In this document: positions 1-6,612 of the stretch, in pieces
Layout: every line of letters starts with the position of its first letter
How positions within the stretch are numbered: position 1 is the first letter of the stretch
Source: UBA3792 sp045576895
Lineage (GTDB): Bacteria; Bacillota; Clostridia; Christensenellales; CAG-138
Length of the DNA stretch: 6,681 nt
Assembly (NCBI GenBank): GCA_045576895.1
Contig: JAZNHI010000011.1
Coordinates: forward strand, 1 to 6,681
Direction: 5' to 3'
Notes under the pieces: model-generated
What the model saw: the letters and a program-made list of their open reading frames with translations, nothing else
What the model was told of the DNA's origin: nothing
The model's database searches: none
Made by a program: the position numbers and the translations under genes

Positions 1-1
1 G

Positions 2-271
2 CTGTCGGTGGTGAAGAAGCAGATGAAGCAGGCGCATAAGCTGCCGGAGGGACCGGAACGCGACAACGCGATCAAGGGAGCGTACTTTATGAAGGGCATT
101 ATGGACAGCAATTCGCCGCGCTCGCTCTCGATGTCCGCGGGAAACCGGATGGCTTATAACTTCGCGCAGGGCTTTGCCGAGCTGACCAACGGACATCTAT
201 TCAAGGGGATCCGCTGCTTTATGAAAAAGATTGACGTACCGAAACTGCCGAAGGAGGAGCAAAACGCATGA
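2..271 (+). CDS. C-terminal fragment of an upstream enzyme, possibly a GH3 beta-glucosidase
   Basis: This is an open frame running in from the left edge (89 residues visible) and ending at TGA 269-271. The GTG codons at 8 and 11 have no ribosome binding site in front of them, so they are probably internal and the gene starts outside the window. The visible part is basic and soluble-looking, with no membrane segment. It contains the stretch SPRSLSMSAG followed by a helix-like segment, ELTNG, and a Lys/Arg-rich end. That layout (an 'xPLRsl..fs.G' block, then a short helix and 'NG') resembles the tail found after the fibronectin-III-like domain in some Firmicutes GH3 glycosidases. The resemblance is from memory and weak, since no catalytic residues are in view. 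The stop overlaps the start of the transporter gene by 4 bp, so it belongs to the same operon. A beta-glycosidase would fit beside a rhamnosidase, because many rhamnosides carry rhamnose on a glucose. Confidence 0.55.
   Translation: MSVVKKQMKQAHKLPEGPERDNAIKGAYFMKGIMDSNSPRSLSMSAGNRMAYNFAQGFAELTNGHLFKGIRCFMKKIDVPKLPKEEQNA
251..257 (+). promoter_or_regulatory. Ribosome binding site of the transporter gene
   Basis: AAGGAGG lies 10 bases before the ATG at 268, inside the last codons of the preceding gene. It supports 268 as the true start, despite its overlap with the upstream stop. Confidence 0.8.
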
Positions 272-1812
272 AACTGCCCAAGAGTCTGATTACATCGGAA
301 AAGGTCACCGCAAAGGAAAAATGGCTGGGCTACCTTCTGGGACCCGCCGGCGCGCTGCTTCTGAACGCGGTGCTCGCGACCTATCTGAACGTCTATTACA
401 CCGACGTTCTGAACCTGACGCCGCTCTGGGGCGGGGCGTTTCTGGCGATCTTCCCGATCGTTTCAAAGGTTATCGACGCGATCACCAACGTCATCATGGG
501 ACAGGTCATTGACCGTACGAGGACCAAAGAAGGCAAGGCGCGTCCGTGGCTGCTGCTGTCTGCGATCCTTGTGCCGGTCACCGGCGTTCTGCTCTTTACC
601 GTGCCGCAGGCTTCCGACACGGTCAAGGCGATCTGGGTCATGATTTCCTACAACCTGTTCTATTCGTTTGCCTACACGATCTTCAACATGAGCCACGGGC
701 TGATGGTTCCGCTTTCCACGCGCGATTCCACGGCACGCGGCGGACTGTCGGTCTTCAATCAGATCACGACGATCATGATGAGCGGCATTCTCGTCGCACT
801 GGTCTTCCCGATGCTGATCATGCCCGCGCTCGGCGTCGACAAATCCAAGTGGATCCTGCTGATGTCGATCCTGTCGATCATCGCGCTTCCGCTGACGCTG
901 CTCGAATACTTCTTCACCAAGGAGCGCGTCACGGAGGAAGCGGCGCAGGCGGGCGAGGAGACGAAGCTGCCGTTCCTCAAGCAGATGAAGATCCTGTTCA
1001 CCGACAAATACATGATCCTCATGTACGCGTATTTCTTCATCTACACGGTCGGCATGACGCTGAAAAACATCGGACTCGTCTACTACTGTAACTACGTTTT
1101 AGGCACCTACAACGACGGCATCACGCAGATGCTGGTCTCCGTCATCGGCGGCATCCCGATGGGCATCGGCATCTTTGCGGTCTGGCCGCTTGCGAAAAAG
1201 TTCGGCAAGCGCAACGTCACGATGGTCGGCTTTATCCTCTATGCGGTGGGATCGCTGATCTGCTGGATCTTCAAGACCAATCTTGTGATGGTGCTGATCG
1301 GTCAGTTCATCAAAAACATCGGGGGCTTGCCGTGCGCCTACGTCTTTATGGCGCTGTTTGCGGACTGCCTCGATCACCTCGAATGGAAGACCGATCTCCG
1401 CATCGACGGCGCGGCGATGTCGATCTACAACATCATTGCGGTCGCCATGGTCGGCATCATGACCGGCGTGTTCAACTGGCTGCTGGCAAAGGCGGGGTAC
1501 CTTGCGCCGTTCACGGCGAACAGCATCGGGGAAGCGTCTTCCGCGCTTGCGGCAAACGGCTGGACCTCGCAGATCGCGCTTGACGCGATCAAGCCCGCGG
1601 CGGACGGTGTGCTGACCGTTGCGCTTGCACAGCCTACGAGCGTCAGCTGGGTGATCTCGTTTGCATTCGTCGGACTGGAGGTCTTCACCGGAGCAGCGCT
1701 TGTCGTGATTCTGTTCTTCCTGAACGTGGAAAAGGATCTGCCGAGGAAGCAGGATGAGATCAAGGCGCGTCACGAGGCAAAGAACGCGGAAGCGGCGGAG
1801 ATCGCGGAATGA
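268..1812 (+). CDS. GPH-family (MFS) glycoside:cation symporter
   Basis: This is a 514-residue inner-membrane transporter of the glycoside-pentoside-hexuronide:cation symporter family (MelB/XynB/YicJ-like, MFS fold). It probably imports the glycoside or oligosaccharide that the neighbouring enzymes degrade, driven by Na+ or H+. The family signature is clear: KVIDAITNVIMG around residues 67-78, then DRTR at 82-85 and RPW at 92-94 in the first cytoplasmic loop. A second family-typical block, FADCLDHLEWKTDLRIDG, spans 364-381 between the later helices. About 12 hydrophobic segments can be seen, with a charged central loop near 216-245 (KERVTEEAAQAGEETK) and a charged cytoplasmic tail after 488. 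A hydrophilic loop rich in Ala, Ser and Gly lies at about 411-456, before the last helix. Length is slightly above the usual 450-500. The ATG is preceded by AAGGAGG and overlaps the upstream stop; the end overlaps the esterase start. Substrate cannot be read from sequence; a rhamnosylated sugar is inferred from neighbours. Confidence 0.93.
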   Translation: MKLPKSLITSEKVTAKEKWLGYLLGPAGALLLNAVLATYLNVYYTDVLNLTPLWGGAFLAIFPIVSKVIDAITNVIMGQVIDRTRTKEGKARPWLLLSAILVPVTGVLLFTVPQASDTVKAIWVMISYNLFYSFAYTIFNMSHGLMVPLSTRDSTARGGLSVFNQITTIMMSGILVALVFPMLIMPALGVDKSKWILLMSILSIIALPLTLLEYFFTKERVTEEAAQAGEETKLPFLKQMKILFTDKYMILMYAYFFIYTVGMTLKNIGLVYYCNYVLGTYNDGITQMLVSVIGGIPMGIGIFAVWPLAKKFGKRNVTMVGFILYAVGSLICWIFKTNLVMVLIGQFIKNIGGLPCAYVFMALFADCLDHLEWKTDLRIDGAAMSIYNIIAVAMVGIMTGVFNWLLAKAGYLAPFTANSIGEASSALAANGWTSQIALDAIKPAADGVLTVALAQPTSVSWVISFAFVGLEVFTGAALVVILFFLNVEKDLPRKQDEIKARHEAKNAEAAEIAE

Positions 1813-2555
1813 GGACATTTTCCGAAAATCTACAGGCGGCGTACGATTTCTGGCGCCCAAACCGATGGGGAATCAAGCCGTATCTTTTGAAGGACGGCAA
1901 GAAGCATCCGTTCGCGGTAATCGTGCCCGGCGGCGCATACCGCATGGTCTGCTCGTACGTGGAAGGACTTCCGTTTGCGAAAGCGCTGAACGAAAAAGGG
2001 TATCACGCGATCGTTGCATACTACCGCATCGGAAAGAAAGCAAAGTACCCGGCGCCGCAGGACGACCTCGAGCGGGCGATCCGCGAGATCTTTGCGCATG
2101 AAGCGGACTGGAATCTCGATTTGCAAAACTGGTCGCTTTGGGGCAGCTCGGCGGGCGGACACCTTGCAGCAAGCATCTTTACGGAAGGGAAAAACGTGCC
2201 GAAGCCGAACGCGCTGATCCTCATTTATCCGGTCGTCACGCTGGGCGAGGGGACGCACGCAGAAACACGCAGAAACCTTCTCGGTGAAAACCCGGATCCT
2301 GCGATGATCGAACGGCTTTCCGTCCAAAATCACATTCTAAAGGACTTTCCGCCGACCTATGTGTGGAACGGTACAGCGGACACCTCGGTCGATCCGAAGA
2401 ACGCCCGGATGCTTGCGGCAGCGCTCGAACAAGCGGGCGTTCCGCATCGGCACGAGGAATTTGAAGGCGTCGGGCACGGCGTGGGGCTTGCAAAGGGCAC
2501 GAACGCCGAACCGTGGTTCGATCATGCAGTATCATTCTGGGAGGAACAAAAATGA
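1809..2555 (+). CDS. Alpha/beta-hydrolase esterase (acetyl-xylan/acetyl-esterase-like)
   Basis: This is a 248-residue serine hydrolase of the alpha/beta-hydrolase fold, in the group that includes lipase/acetyl-esterase-like proteins found in carbohydrate loci. The nucleophile elbow is W-G-S-S-A-G-G, with the catalytic serine at residue 114. The oxyanion-hole strand ends in VIVPGGAYR (residues 37-45). The acid is probably Asp191 in NGTADTSVDP, with His223 in GVGHGVGL as the third member of the triad. All three are in the expected order and spacing. There is no signal peptide or membrane segment, so it acts in the cytoplasm. The ATG at 1809 overlaps the transporter stop by 4 bp; GGAG at 1797-1800 is a modest ribosome binding site. 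Placed between the symporter and the rhamnosidase, it most likely removes acetyl groups from the imported sugar (inference). A peptidase-like or lactone-hydrolysing role cannot be excluded. Confidence 0.9.
   Translation: MRTFSENLQAAYDFWRPNRWGIKPYLLKDGKKHPFAVIVPGGAYRMVCSYVEGLPFAKALNEKGYHAIVAYYRIGKKAKYPAPQDDLERAIREIFAHEADWNLDLQNWSLWGSSAGGHLAASIFTEGKNVPKPNALILIYPVVTLGEGTHAETRRNLLGENPDPAMIERLSVQNHILKDFPPTYVWNGTADTSVDPKNARMLAAALEQAGVPHRHEEFEGVGHGVGLAKGTNAEPWFDHAVSFWEEQK
2539..2544 (+). promoter_or_regulatory. Ribosome binding site that fixes the rhamnosidase start
   Basis: GGGAGG sits 7 bases before the ATG at 2552. The frame is open further upstream, with a possible GTG at 2513, but that start would add 13 residues unlike the family and lacks a comparable site. 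The ATG at 2552 is therefore preferred. Confidence 0.8.
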
Positions 2556-5095
2556 AAGCGATCCGTCTGAAAACCGAACACCTGTTTGATCCCATCGGGA
2601 TCGACGTACAGCACCCGCGCCTTTCCTGGAACTGCGAGGGCGGGGAAAGACAGACCGCTTATGAGATCGTGTGCGATCAATGGAACAGCGGCAAAGTCGA
2701 AAGCAACGTCATGCACACGGAATATCCGAACACGCTTGCGTCGCGGGAGCGCGTGAGCTGGAGGATCCGCCTTTATGACGAGAACGGCGAACCCGGCGAA
2801 TGGAGCGAAGCGTTCTTCGAGATGGGGCTTCTCTCGCCGTCCGACTTTACGGCAAAGTGGATCACCGGCGATTACGTTCCGAACAGAAAGGAACGCTACC
2901 CGGTCGACTGCTTCCGAAAGGTCGTAGCAATCGCAAAGCCCGTGGCTTCCGCACGGCTGTACGCGACGGCGTGCGGACTGTATGAAGCGCGGCTCGACGG
3001 GAAACGGATCGGCAATTTCTGCTTTGCGCCGGGGTATACGGACTATCGGAAGCGCGTGCAGTACCAGACCTACGATGTAACGGAACTGCTGCATGCGGGC
3101 GAGAACGAACTGACCGTACAGCTTGCCGACGGATGGTATCGCGGCAGCTGCGGCGCGTGGGGACGCAAAAACCAGTACGGCACGGAGACGAAGCTCCTCA
3201 TGCAGCTGGAGATCGTCTATGCGGACGGCACAAAGGAAACCGTTGCGACCGACAAAACATGGCAGTGGTCGAACGACGGTCCGATCCGCTTTGCGGACAA
3301 CAAGGACGGCGAGATCGTCGAAGCGTTCCGCACGCCGCTGTACACGGGGCACGCAAAGGAAACGAGCCACGGCGTCGTACCGAGCGCGTCGAACAACGTA
3401 CCGGTGACCGAGCACGAACGGTTCCGTCCGACGATCACGACCGCGCCGAACGGAAAGAAACTCCTCGACTTCGGGCAGAATATCGCGGGCTACGTTGCGT
3501 TTTCCGTGAACGCCCGGATCGGGCAGCGCATGGTGTGGCGGTTCGGCGAAATGCTCGACGAGACCGGAAACCTCACGCAGAAGAACATTCAGCTTTCCAA
3601 TAAGAAGATGACGACCCCGCTGCAGAAGATTGAGATCACCCTGGGCGTGGGGCTGAACGAATACAAGACGACGTTTGCGGTGTTCGGTTTCCAATATGCG
3701 GAAGTCGAAACGGATGTCGAACTCGATCCGGAACACATCGAAGCGATCGCGGTCTATTCCGATCTCGAGCGGACGGGGGACTTTTCCTCGTCGAATCCGC
3801 TGCTGAACAGGCTCTTTGACGCCACGCTCTGGTCGGCAAAGGGCAATCATCTGGACATTCCGACCGACTGTCCGACGCGCGAACGCCACGGCTGGACCGG
3901 CGACGCGCAGATCTTCTGCGGCACGGCAAGCTATCTGTTTGATTATCTTCCGCTTGCGAAAAAGTATTTGACCGACGTTTATGACTGGCAGAAGCGAAAC
4001 GGCAAACTGCCGCAGATCGCCCCGGAGGGCGGTACGGACTTCTATATGAAGGCCATGGACGGATGCGTCGGCTGGGCGGACGCCGGCATCATCATGCCCT
4101 ACGTGCTGTGGAAGCAAAGCGGCGACGACGCCGTTCTGAAGCGCTTTTGGGACGGCATGCAGAAATACGCCGCGTTTCAGCAAAACCGCTGCGGCAAACG
4201 GTATCCGACGGCGAAAAAGGTCACGATCTCCGCAGCGCATCGCAAATACCTGAACAATTTCGGTCAGGCATACGGCGAGTGGGCGGAGCCGCAGGACGTC
4301 AATCCGCAGACGTGGAAAACCTGTGTGATCACGCACCCGGAGACGGCAACGGCCTATACCGCCTATACCATGCGATTGATGGCGGAAATGGCGGACGCTC
4401 TGGGCGAGCCGGAAAAGGCGGACGGCTACCGGTCGTTTGCGGCGCACGTCGGAGAAACGTACAGGGAGCTGATGCGGTCCGGGGAATACTCGCTCGACAC
4501 GGATCGGCAGGCGCAGTTGGTGCGCGGTCTGTTTTTCGATCTGCTGGACAGCGAGCAGACCGCGTTTGCGAAAAAACGCCTGGTCGAAGCGCTCGAGCAT
4601 TACGGCTGGCGGCTCGGCACGGGCTTCCTCTCGACGCCGCTGATCCTGTACGTGCTCGCGTCGTACGATATCGAGGCGGCATACAGACTCCTCGAAAATG
4701 AGGAGATCCCGGGCTGGCTCAGCATGCCGAAAGCCGGCGCGACGACGATCTGGGAGGCGTGGGAAGGTCCTGCGGGCGCGAAGGGCGGCATCGGCAGCCT
4801 GAACCACTATTCCAAGGGCGCGGTCGTCGAATGGCTGTTCACGACGATGTGCGGTATCCGGGTCGACGGCGAGAATCACTTCACGGTCGCGCCGCAGCCG
4901 GGCGGACATTTCACGCACGCCGAAGCGTCGTACAACAGCGTATTCGGCAGAATTGCAAGCGGTTGGGAACGCAAGGACGGCAAAACGACCTATACGGTCG
5001 ACGTGCCCGCAAACTGTGAAGCGGAGATCGTTCTCCCCTCCGGCAGGACGGAGACCGTCGGCGCGGGACTGCATTTTTACACGGAGGAAGCATGA
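2552..5095 (+). CDS. Alpha-L-rhamnosidase, GH78
   Basis: This 847-residue inverting glycosidase releases terminal alpha-L-rhamnose from glycosides or oligosaccharides. The family layout is complete: an N-terminal Fn3-like domain (about 5-93, opening with the typical 'LxTEHLFDPIGID...PRLSW'); the alpha-L-rhamnosidase N-terminal beta domain (about 130-280, with GLYEARLDG and ADGWYRG); a concanavalin-like domain (about 310-400, LLDFGQNIAGYV); the (alpha/alpha)6 six-hairpin catalytic domain (about 420-760); and a C-terminal beta domain. The catalytic block is DCPTRERHGWTGD at 439-451, with Glu444 the likely general acid. The second acidic site is Glu735 in TTIWEAWEG, the likely general base, followed by SLNHYSKGAV containing His752. 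Assignments follow known GH78 structures from memory. Length is normal for the family. No signal peptide is present, so cleavage should occur inside the cell after import. The start overlaps the esterase stop and the end overlaps rhaB, both by ATGA. His446 replaces the Leu or Met more often seen at that place. Confidence 0.96.
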   Translation: MKAIRLKTEHLFDPIGIDVQHPRLSWNCEGGERQTAYEIVCDQWNSGKVESNVMHTEYPNTLASRERVSWRIRLYDENGEPGEWSEAFFEMGLLSPSDFTAKWITGDYVPNRKERYPVDCFRKVVAIAKPVASARLYATACGLYEARLDGKRIGNFCFAPGYTDYRKRVQYQTYDVTELLHAGENELTVQLADGWYRGSCGAWGRKNQYGTETKLLMQLEIVYADGTKETVATDKTWQWSNDGPIRFADNKDGEIVEAFRTPLYTGHAKETSHGVVPSASNNVPVTEHERFRPTITTAPNGKKLLDFGQNIAGYVAFSVNARIGQRMVWRFGEMLDETGNLTQKNIQLSNKKMTTPLQKIEITLGVGLNEYKTTFAVFGFQYAEVETDVELDPEHIEAIAVYSDLERTGDFSSSNPLLNRLFDATLWSAKGNHLDIPTDCPTRERHGWTGDAQIFCGTASYLFDYLPLAKKYLTDVYDWQKRNGKLPQIAPEGGTDFYMKAMDGCVGWADAGIIMPYVLWKQSGDDAVLKRFWDGMQKYAAFQQNRCGKRYPTAKKVTISAAHRKYLNNFGQAYGEWAEPQDVNPQTWKTCVITHPETATAYTAYTMRLMAEMADALGEPEKADGYRSFAAHVGETYRELMRSGEYSLDTDRQAQLVRGLFFDLLDSEQTAFAKKRLVEALEHYGWRLGTGFLSTPLILYVLASYDIEAAYRLLENEEIPGWLSMPKAGATTIWEAWEGPAGAKGGIGSLNHYSKGAVVEWLFTTMCGIRVDGENHFTVAPQPGGHFTHAEASYNSVFGRIASGWERKDGKTTYTVDVPANCEAEIVLPSGRTETVGAGLHFYTEEA

Positions 5096-6387
5096 AACAG
5101 GTTCTTGCGATCGACATCGGCGCGTCGAGCGGGCGGCATATCGTGGGCTGGATTGAAAACGGACAGTGGCAGACCGACGAGGTCTACCGTTTTCCGAACG
5201 GCGTCACCGAGCGCGGCGGGCATCTCTGCTGGGACATTGACGCACTGCTCGACCATGTGAAAAAAGGCATTGCGCTTGCCAAGGCGCGGTACGAGATCGA
5301 ATCCCTCAGCATCGACACATGGGGCGTGGACTATGTGCTTTTGAACGGGGATGAAACGATCTGTCCCGTGTACGCCTATCGCGACAGCCGCACGGAAGCG
5401 GTGATCGAAAAGGTACATGAAAAGCTGCCGTTTTCCGAACTGTACCGCCGCACCGGCATCCAGTTTCAGCCGTTCAATACGGTCTATCAGCTGGTTGCGG
5501 ACAGGGAAGCGGGGCGGCTTGAGCAGGCGACCGATTTTCTGATGATCCCGGAATATCTCATGTACCGGCTCTGCAGTGCGAAAAGCCACGAGTACACCAA
5601 CGCCACCACGACCGGCATGGTGAACGCAAAGACCGGCGAATACGATGCGGAGATCATAGACGCGTTGGACCTGCCGAAGCATTTGTTCCATCCCCTGCAG
5701 CAGCCGGGCACAGAAATCGGCATGTATGAGGGAATCAAGGTTGTCCTGTGCGCCACGCACGACACCGGCAGCGCGGTCGAGGGGATCCCGATGGAGGGGA
5801 ATCAACCCTATATCTCCTCCGGCACATGGTCCCTGCTCGGCGTCAAAACGGAAAAGCCGATCACGGATGAAGCGTCGGAGATTGCCAACTGGTCCAACGA
5901 AGGCGGCGTGGGCTATAACCGGTACCAAAAGAACATCATGGGCATGTGGCTCGTAAACCGCCTGCGTGCCGAACTGTGCCCCGAAACGCCGTGGAGCGAG
6001 ATCACGGCGGAAGCGGAGGCGAGTACATTTGACGAAACGGTAGACGCCAACGCCAACGCGTTTTTAGCGCCGGAAAGCATGCAAGCCGCGTTCGATGCCG
6101 CGCTGCGCACAAAGCCGCAGACGGCGGGGGACTGCTTCCGCTGTGCATACCGGTCTCTGGCACTGTCCTACAAACAGGCGATCGAAGAACTGGAGCGCAA
6201 CACCGGCAAGACCTATGACAAGCTTTACATCGTCGGCGGCGGCGCAAAGAACGGCTTTCTGAACCGCCTGACCGAAGAAGCCACCGGCAAAACGGTACTC
6301 GCCCTGCCGATCGAGGCAACGGCGCTCGGGAATCTGAAAGTACAAGTAGGGGGCGACGTCCCCGGCGTCCCGCAAAAGGAGGATTGA
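5092..6387 (+). CDS. rhaB: L-rhamnulokinase RhaB (FGGY kinase)
   Basis: This is a cytoplasmic ATP-dependent kinase that phosphorylates L-rhamnulose at O-1, giving L-rhamnulose 1-phosphate. It has two FGGY actin-like domains (about 1-215 and 222-425). The first opens with AIDIGASSGR at 6-15, the phosphate loop with the 'ASSGR' form characteristic of rhamnulokinases. Other family blocks are SIDTWGVDYVL, YRDSRTE, GIQFQPFNTVYQL and FLMIPEYLMYRL. The second domain starts with HDTGSAV at 223-229, where Asp224 aligns with the catalytic base. ISSGTWSLLG follows, and IVGGGAKN at 380-387 is the adenosine-binding motif. At 431 residues it is shorter than the usual 465-490: after the 'EATALGNL' block it ends in a short tail (KVQVGGDVPGVPQKED) rather than the usual longer helical end. 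The ATG overlaps the rhamnosidase stop; GGAGG at 5083-5087 gives a close 4-base spacing. A rhaA start follows 2 bp after its stop. Confidence 0.95.
   Translation: MKQVLAIDIGASSGRHIVGWIENGQWQTDEVYRFPNGVTERGGHLCWDIDALLDHVKKGIALAKARYEIESLSIDTWGVDYVLLNGDETICPVYAYRDSRTEAVIEKVHEKLPFSELYRRTGIQFQPFNTVYQLVADREAGRLEQATDFLMIPEYLMYRLCSAKSHEYTNATTTGMVNAKTGEYDAEIIDALDLPKHLFHPLQQPGTEIGMYEGIKVVLCATHDTGSAVEGIPMEGNQPYISSGTWSLLGVKTEKPITDEASEIANWSNEGGVGYNRYQKNIMGMWLVNRLRAELCPETPWSEITAEAEASTFDETVDANANAFLAPESMQAAFDAALRTKPQTAGDCFRCAYRSLALSYKQAIEELERNTGKTYDKLYIVGGGAKNGFLNRLTEEATGKTVLALPIEATALGNLKVQVGGDVPGVPQKED
6374..6382 (+). promoter_or_regulatory. Ribosome binding site of rhaA
   Basis: AAAAGGAGG, near-perfect Shine-Dalgarno, lies within the last codons of rhaB and ends 7 bases before the ATG at 6390. 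It selects ATG 6390 over the in-frame TTG at 6384. It is the strongest site in the window, which suits the one junction without a stop/start overlap. Confidence 0.88.
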
Positions 6388-6389
6388 AT

Positions 6390-6526
6390 ATGTCATTTAT
6401 GGAAGCAAAGAACGCATACGCCGCTTACGGCGTAAACGTCGAACAGGCAATCGAGACCTTAAAAACCGTGCCGGTTTCCCTGCATTGCTGGCAGGGCGAC
6501 GACGTGCGCGGTTTCGACACCGACCC
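6390..6526 (+). CDS. rhaA: L-rhamnose isomerase RhaA, N-terminal fragment cut by the contig end
   Basis: The first 45 codons belong to L-rhamnose isomerase, the cytoplasmic metal-dependent enzyme that converts L-rhamnose to L-rhamnulose, the substrate of RhaB. The visible part has the family's N-terminal helix ending in AYAAYGVNVEQAIETLK and the highly conserved SLHCWQGDDVxGF block (residues 30-42). The full enzyme is about 420 residues, so roughly 90% is missing. In-frame sequence continues to a stop at 6615-6617. However, everything after 6526 is library adapter, so the last residues of that reading (SRRAKAVLGRQG onward) are not protein-coding genome. The gene should be treated as partial, not as a pseudogene. 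It lies 2 bp after rhaB and is clearly the next gene of the operon. Confidence 0.93.
6458..6526 (+). repeat. First copy of a 69-bp direct repeat (genuine rhaA sequence)
   Basis: This segment of rhaA recurs at 6613-6681 with a single difference (T at 6477, C at 6632). Here it is in the correct rhaA reading frame and continuous with upstream coding sequence, so this copy is genomic. Its right end abuts the adapter start exactly. Confidence 0.9.
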
Positions 6527-6612
6527 AAGTCGGAGGGCCAAAGCGGTCTTAGGAAGACAAGGATTTGGTCGAACTCCTTGGCTCACAGAACGACATGGCT
6601 ACGATCCGACTT
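6527..6612. other. MGI/BGI DNBSEQ sequencing adapter with index (not genomic)
   Basis: The 86 bases have three parts. Bases 6527-6560 match the first adapter half (AAGTCGGAGGCC... to ...TTAGGAAGACAA), with one extra G in the run at 6535-6537 and one extra A in the run at 6540-6542. Bases 6561-6570 are a 10-base spacer where the sample index sits. Bases 6571-6612 match the reverse complement of the second half (ACTCCTTGGCTCACAGAACG... to ...GATCCGACTT) at 41 of 42 positions, differing at 6571. Subtracting the two inserted bases gives 84, which is the 32+10+42 layout of that adapter. The match is from memory of the published adapters, not from a search. The 8-base inverted ends (AAGTCGGA/TCCGACTT) come from the adapter design. 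Confidence 0.95.

Noticed and set aside
8..271. A complete 87-residue small protein starting at GTG 8
   Set aside because: The frame is open to the window edge and no ribosome binding site precedes the GTG, so it is better read as the end of a longer gene.
1099..1860. A 253-codon minus-strand open frame opposite the transporter
   Set aside because: It mirrors the GPH symporter frame, ends exactly at that gene's TTA codon at 1099, and has no hydrophobic or domain-like pattern of its own.
2513..2551. Upstream in-frame GTG start for the rhamnosidase at 2513
   Set aside because: The 13 extra residues do not resemble GH78 N-termini, and the ribosome binding site at 2539-2544 is correctly spaced only for ATG 2552.
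2522..5074. An 850-codon open frame on the minus strand, almost fully opposite the rhamnosidase
   Set aside because: It is codon-aligned with the GH78 frame, and exists only because GH78 uses no TTA, CTA or TCA codons over this range. The translation is arginine-rich, low-complexity and has no recognisable domain, while the plus strand is an unmistakable GH78.
5041..5095. A terminator or promoter between the rhamnosidase and rhaB
   Set aside because: The genes overlap, and I saw no stem-loop with a following T-run and no credible -35/-10 pair.
5077..5928. A 283-codon minus-strand open frame opposite rhaB
   Set aside because: It is codon-aligned with rhaB, which has clear kinase motifs, and is a by-product of the same codon bias.
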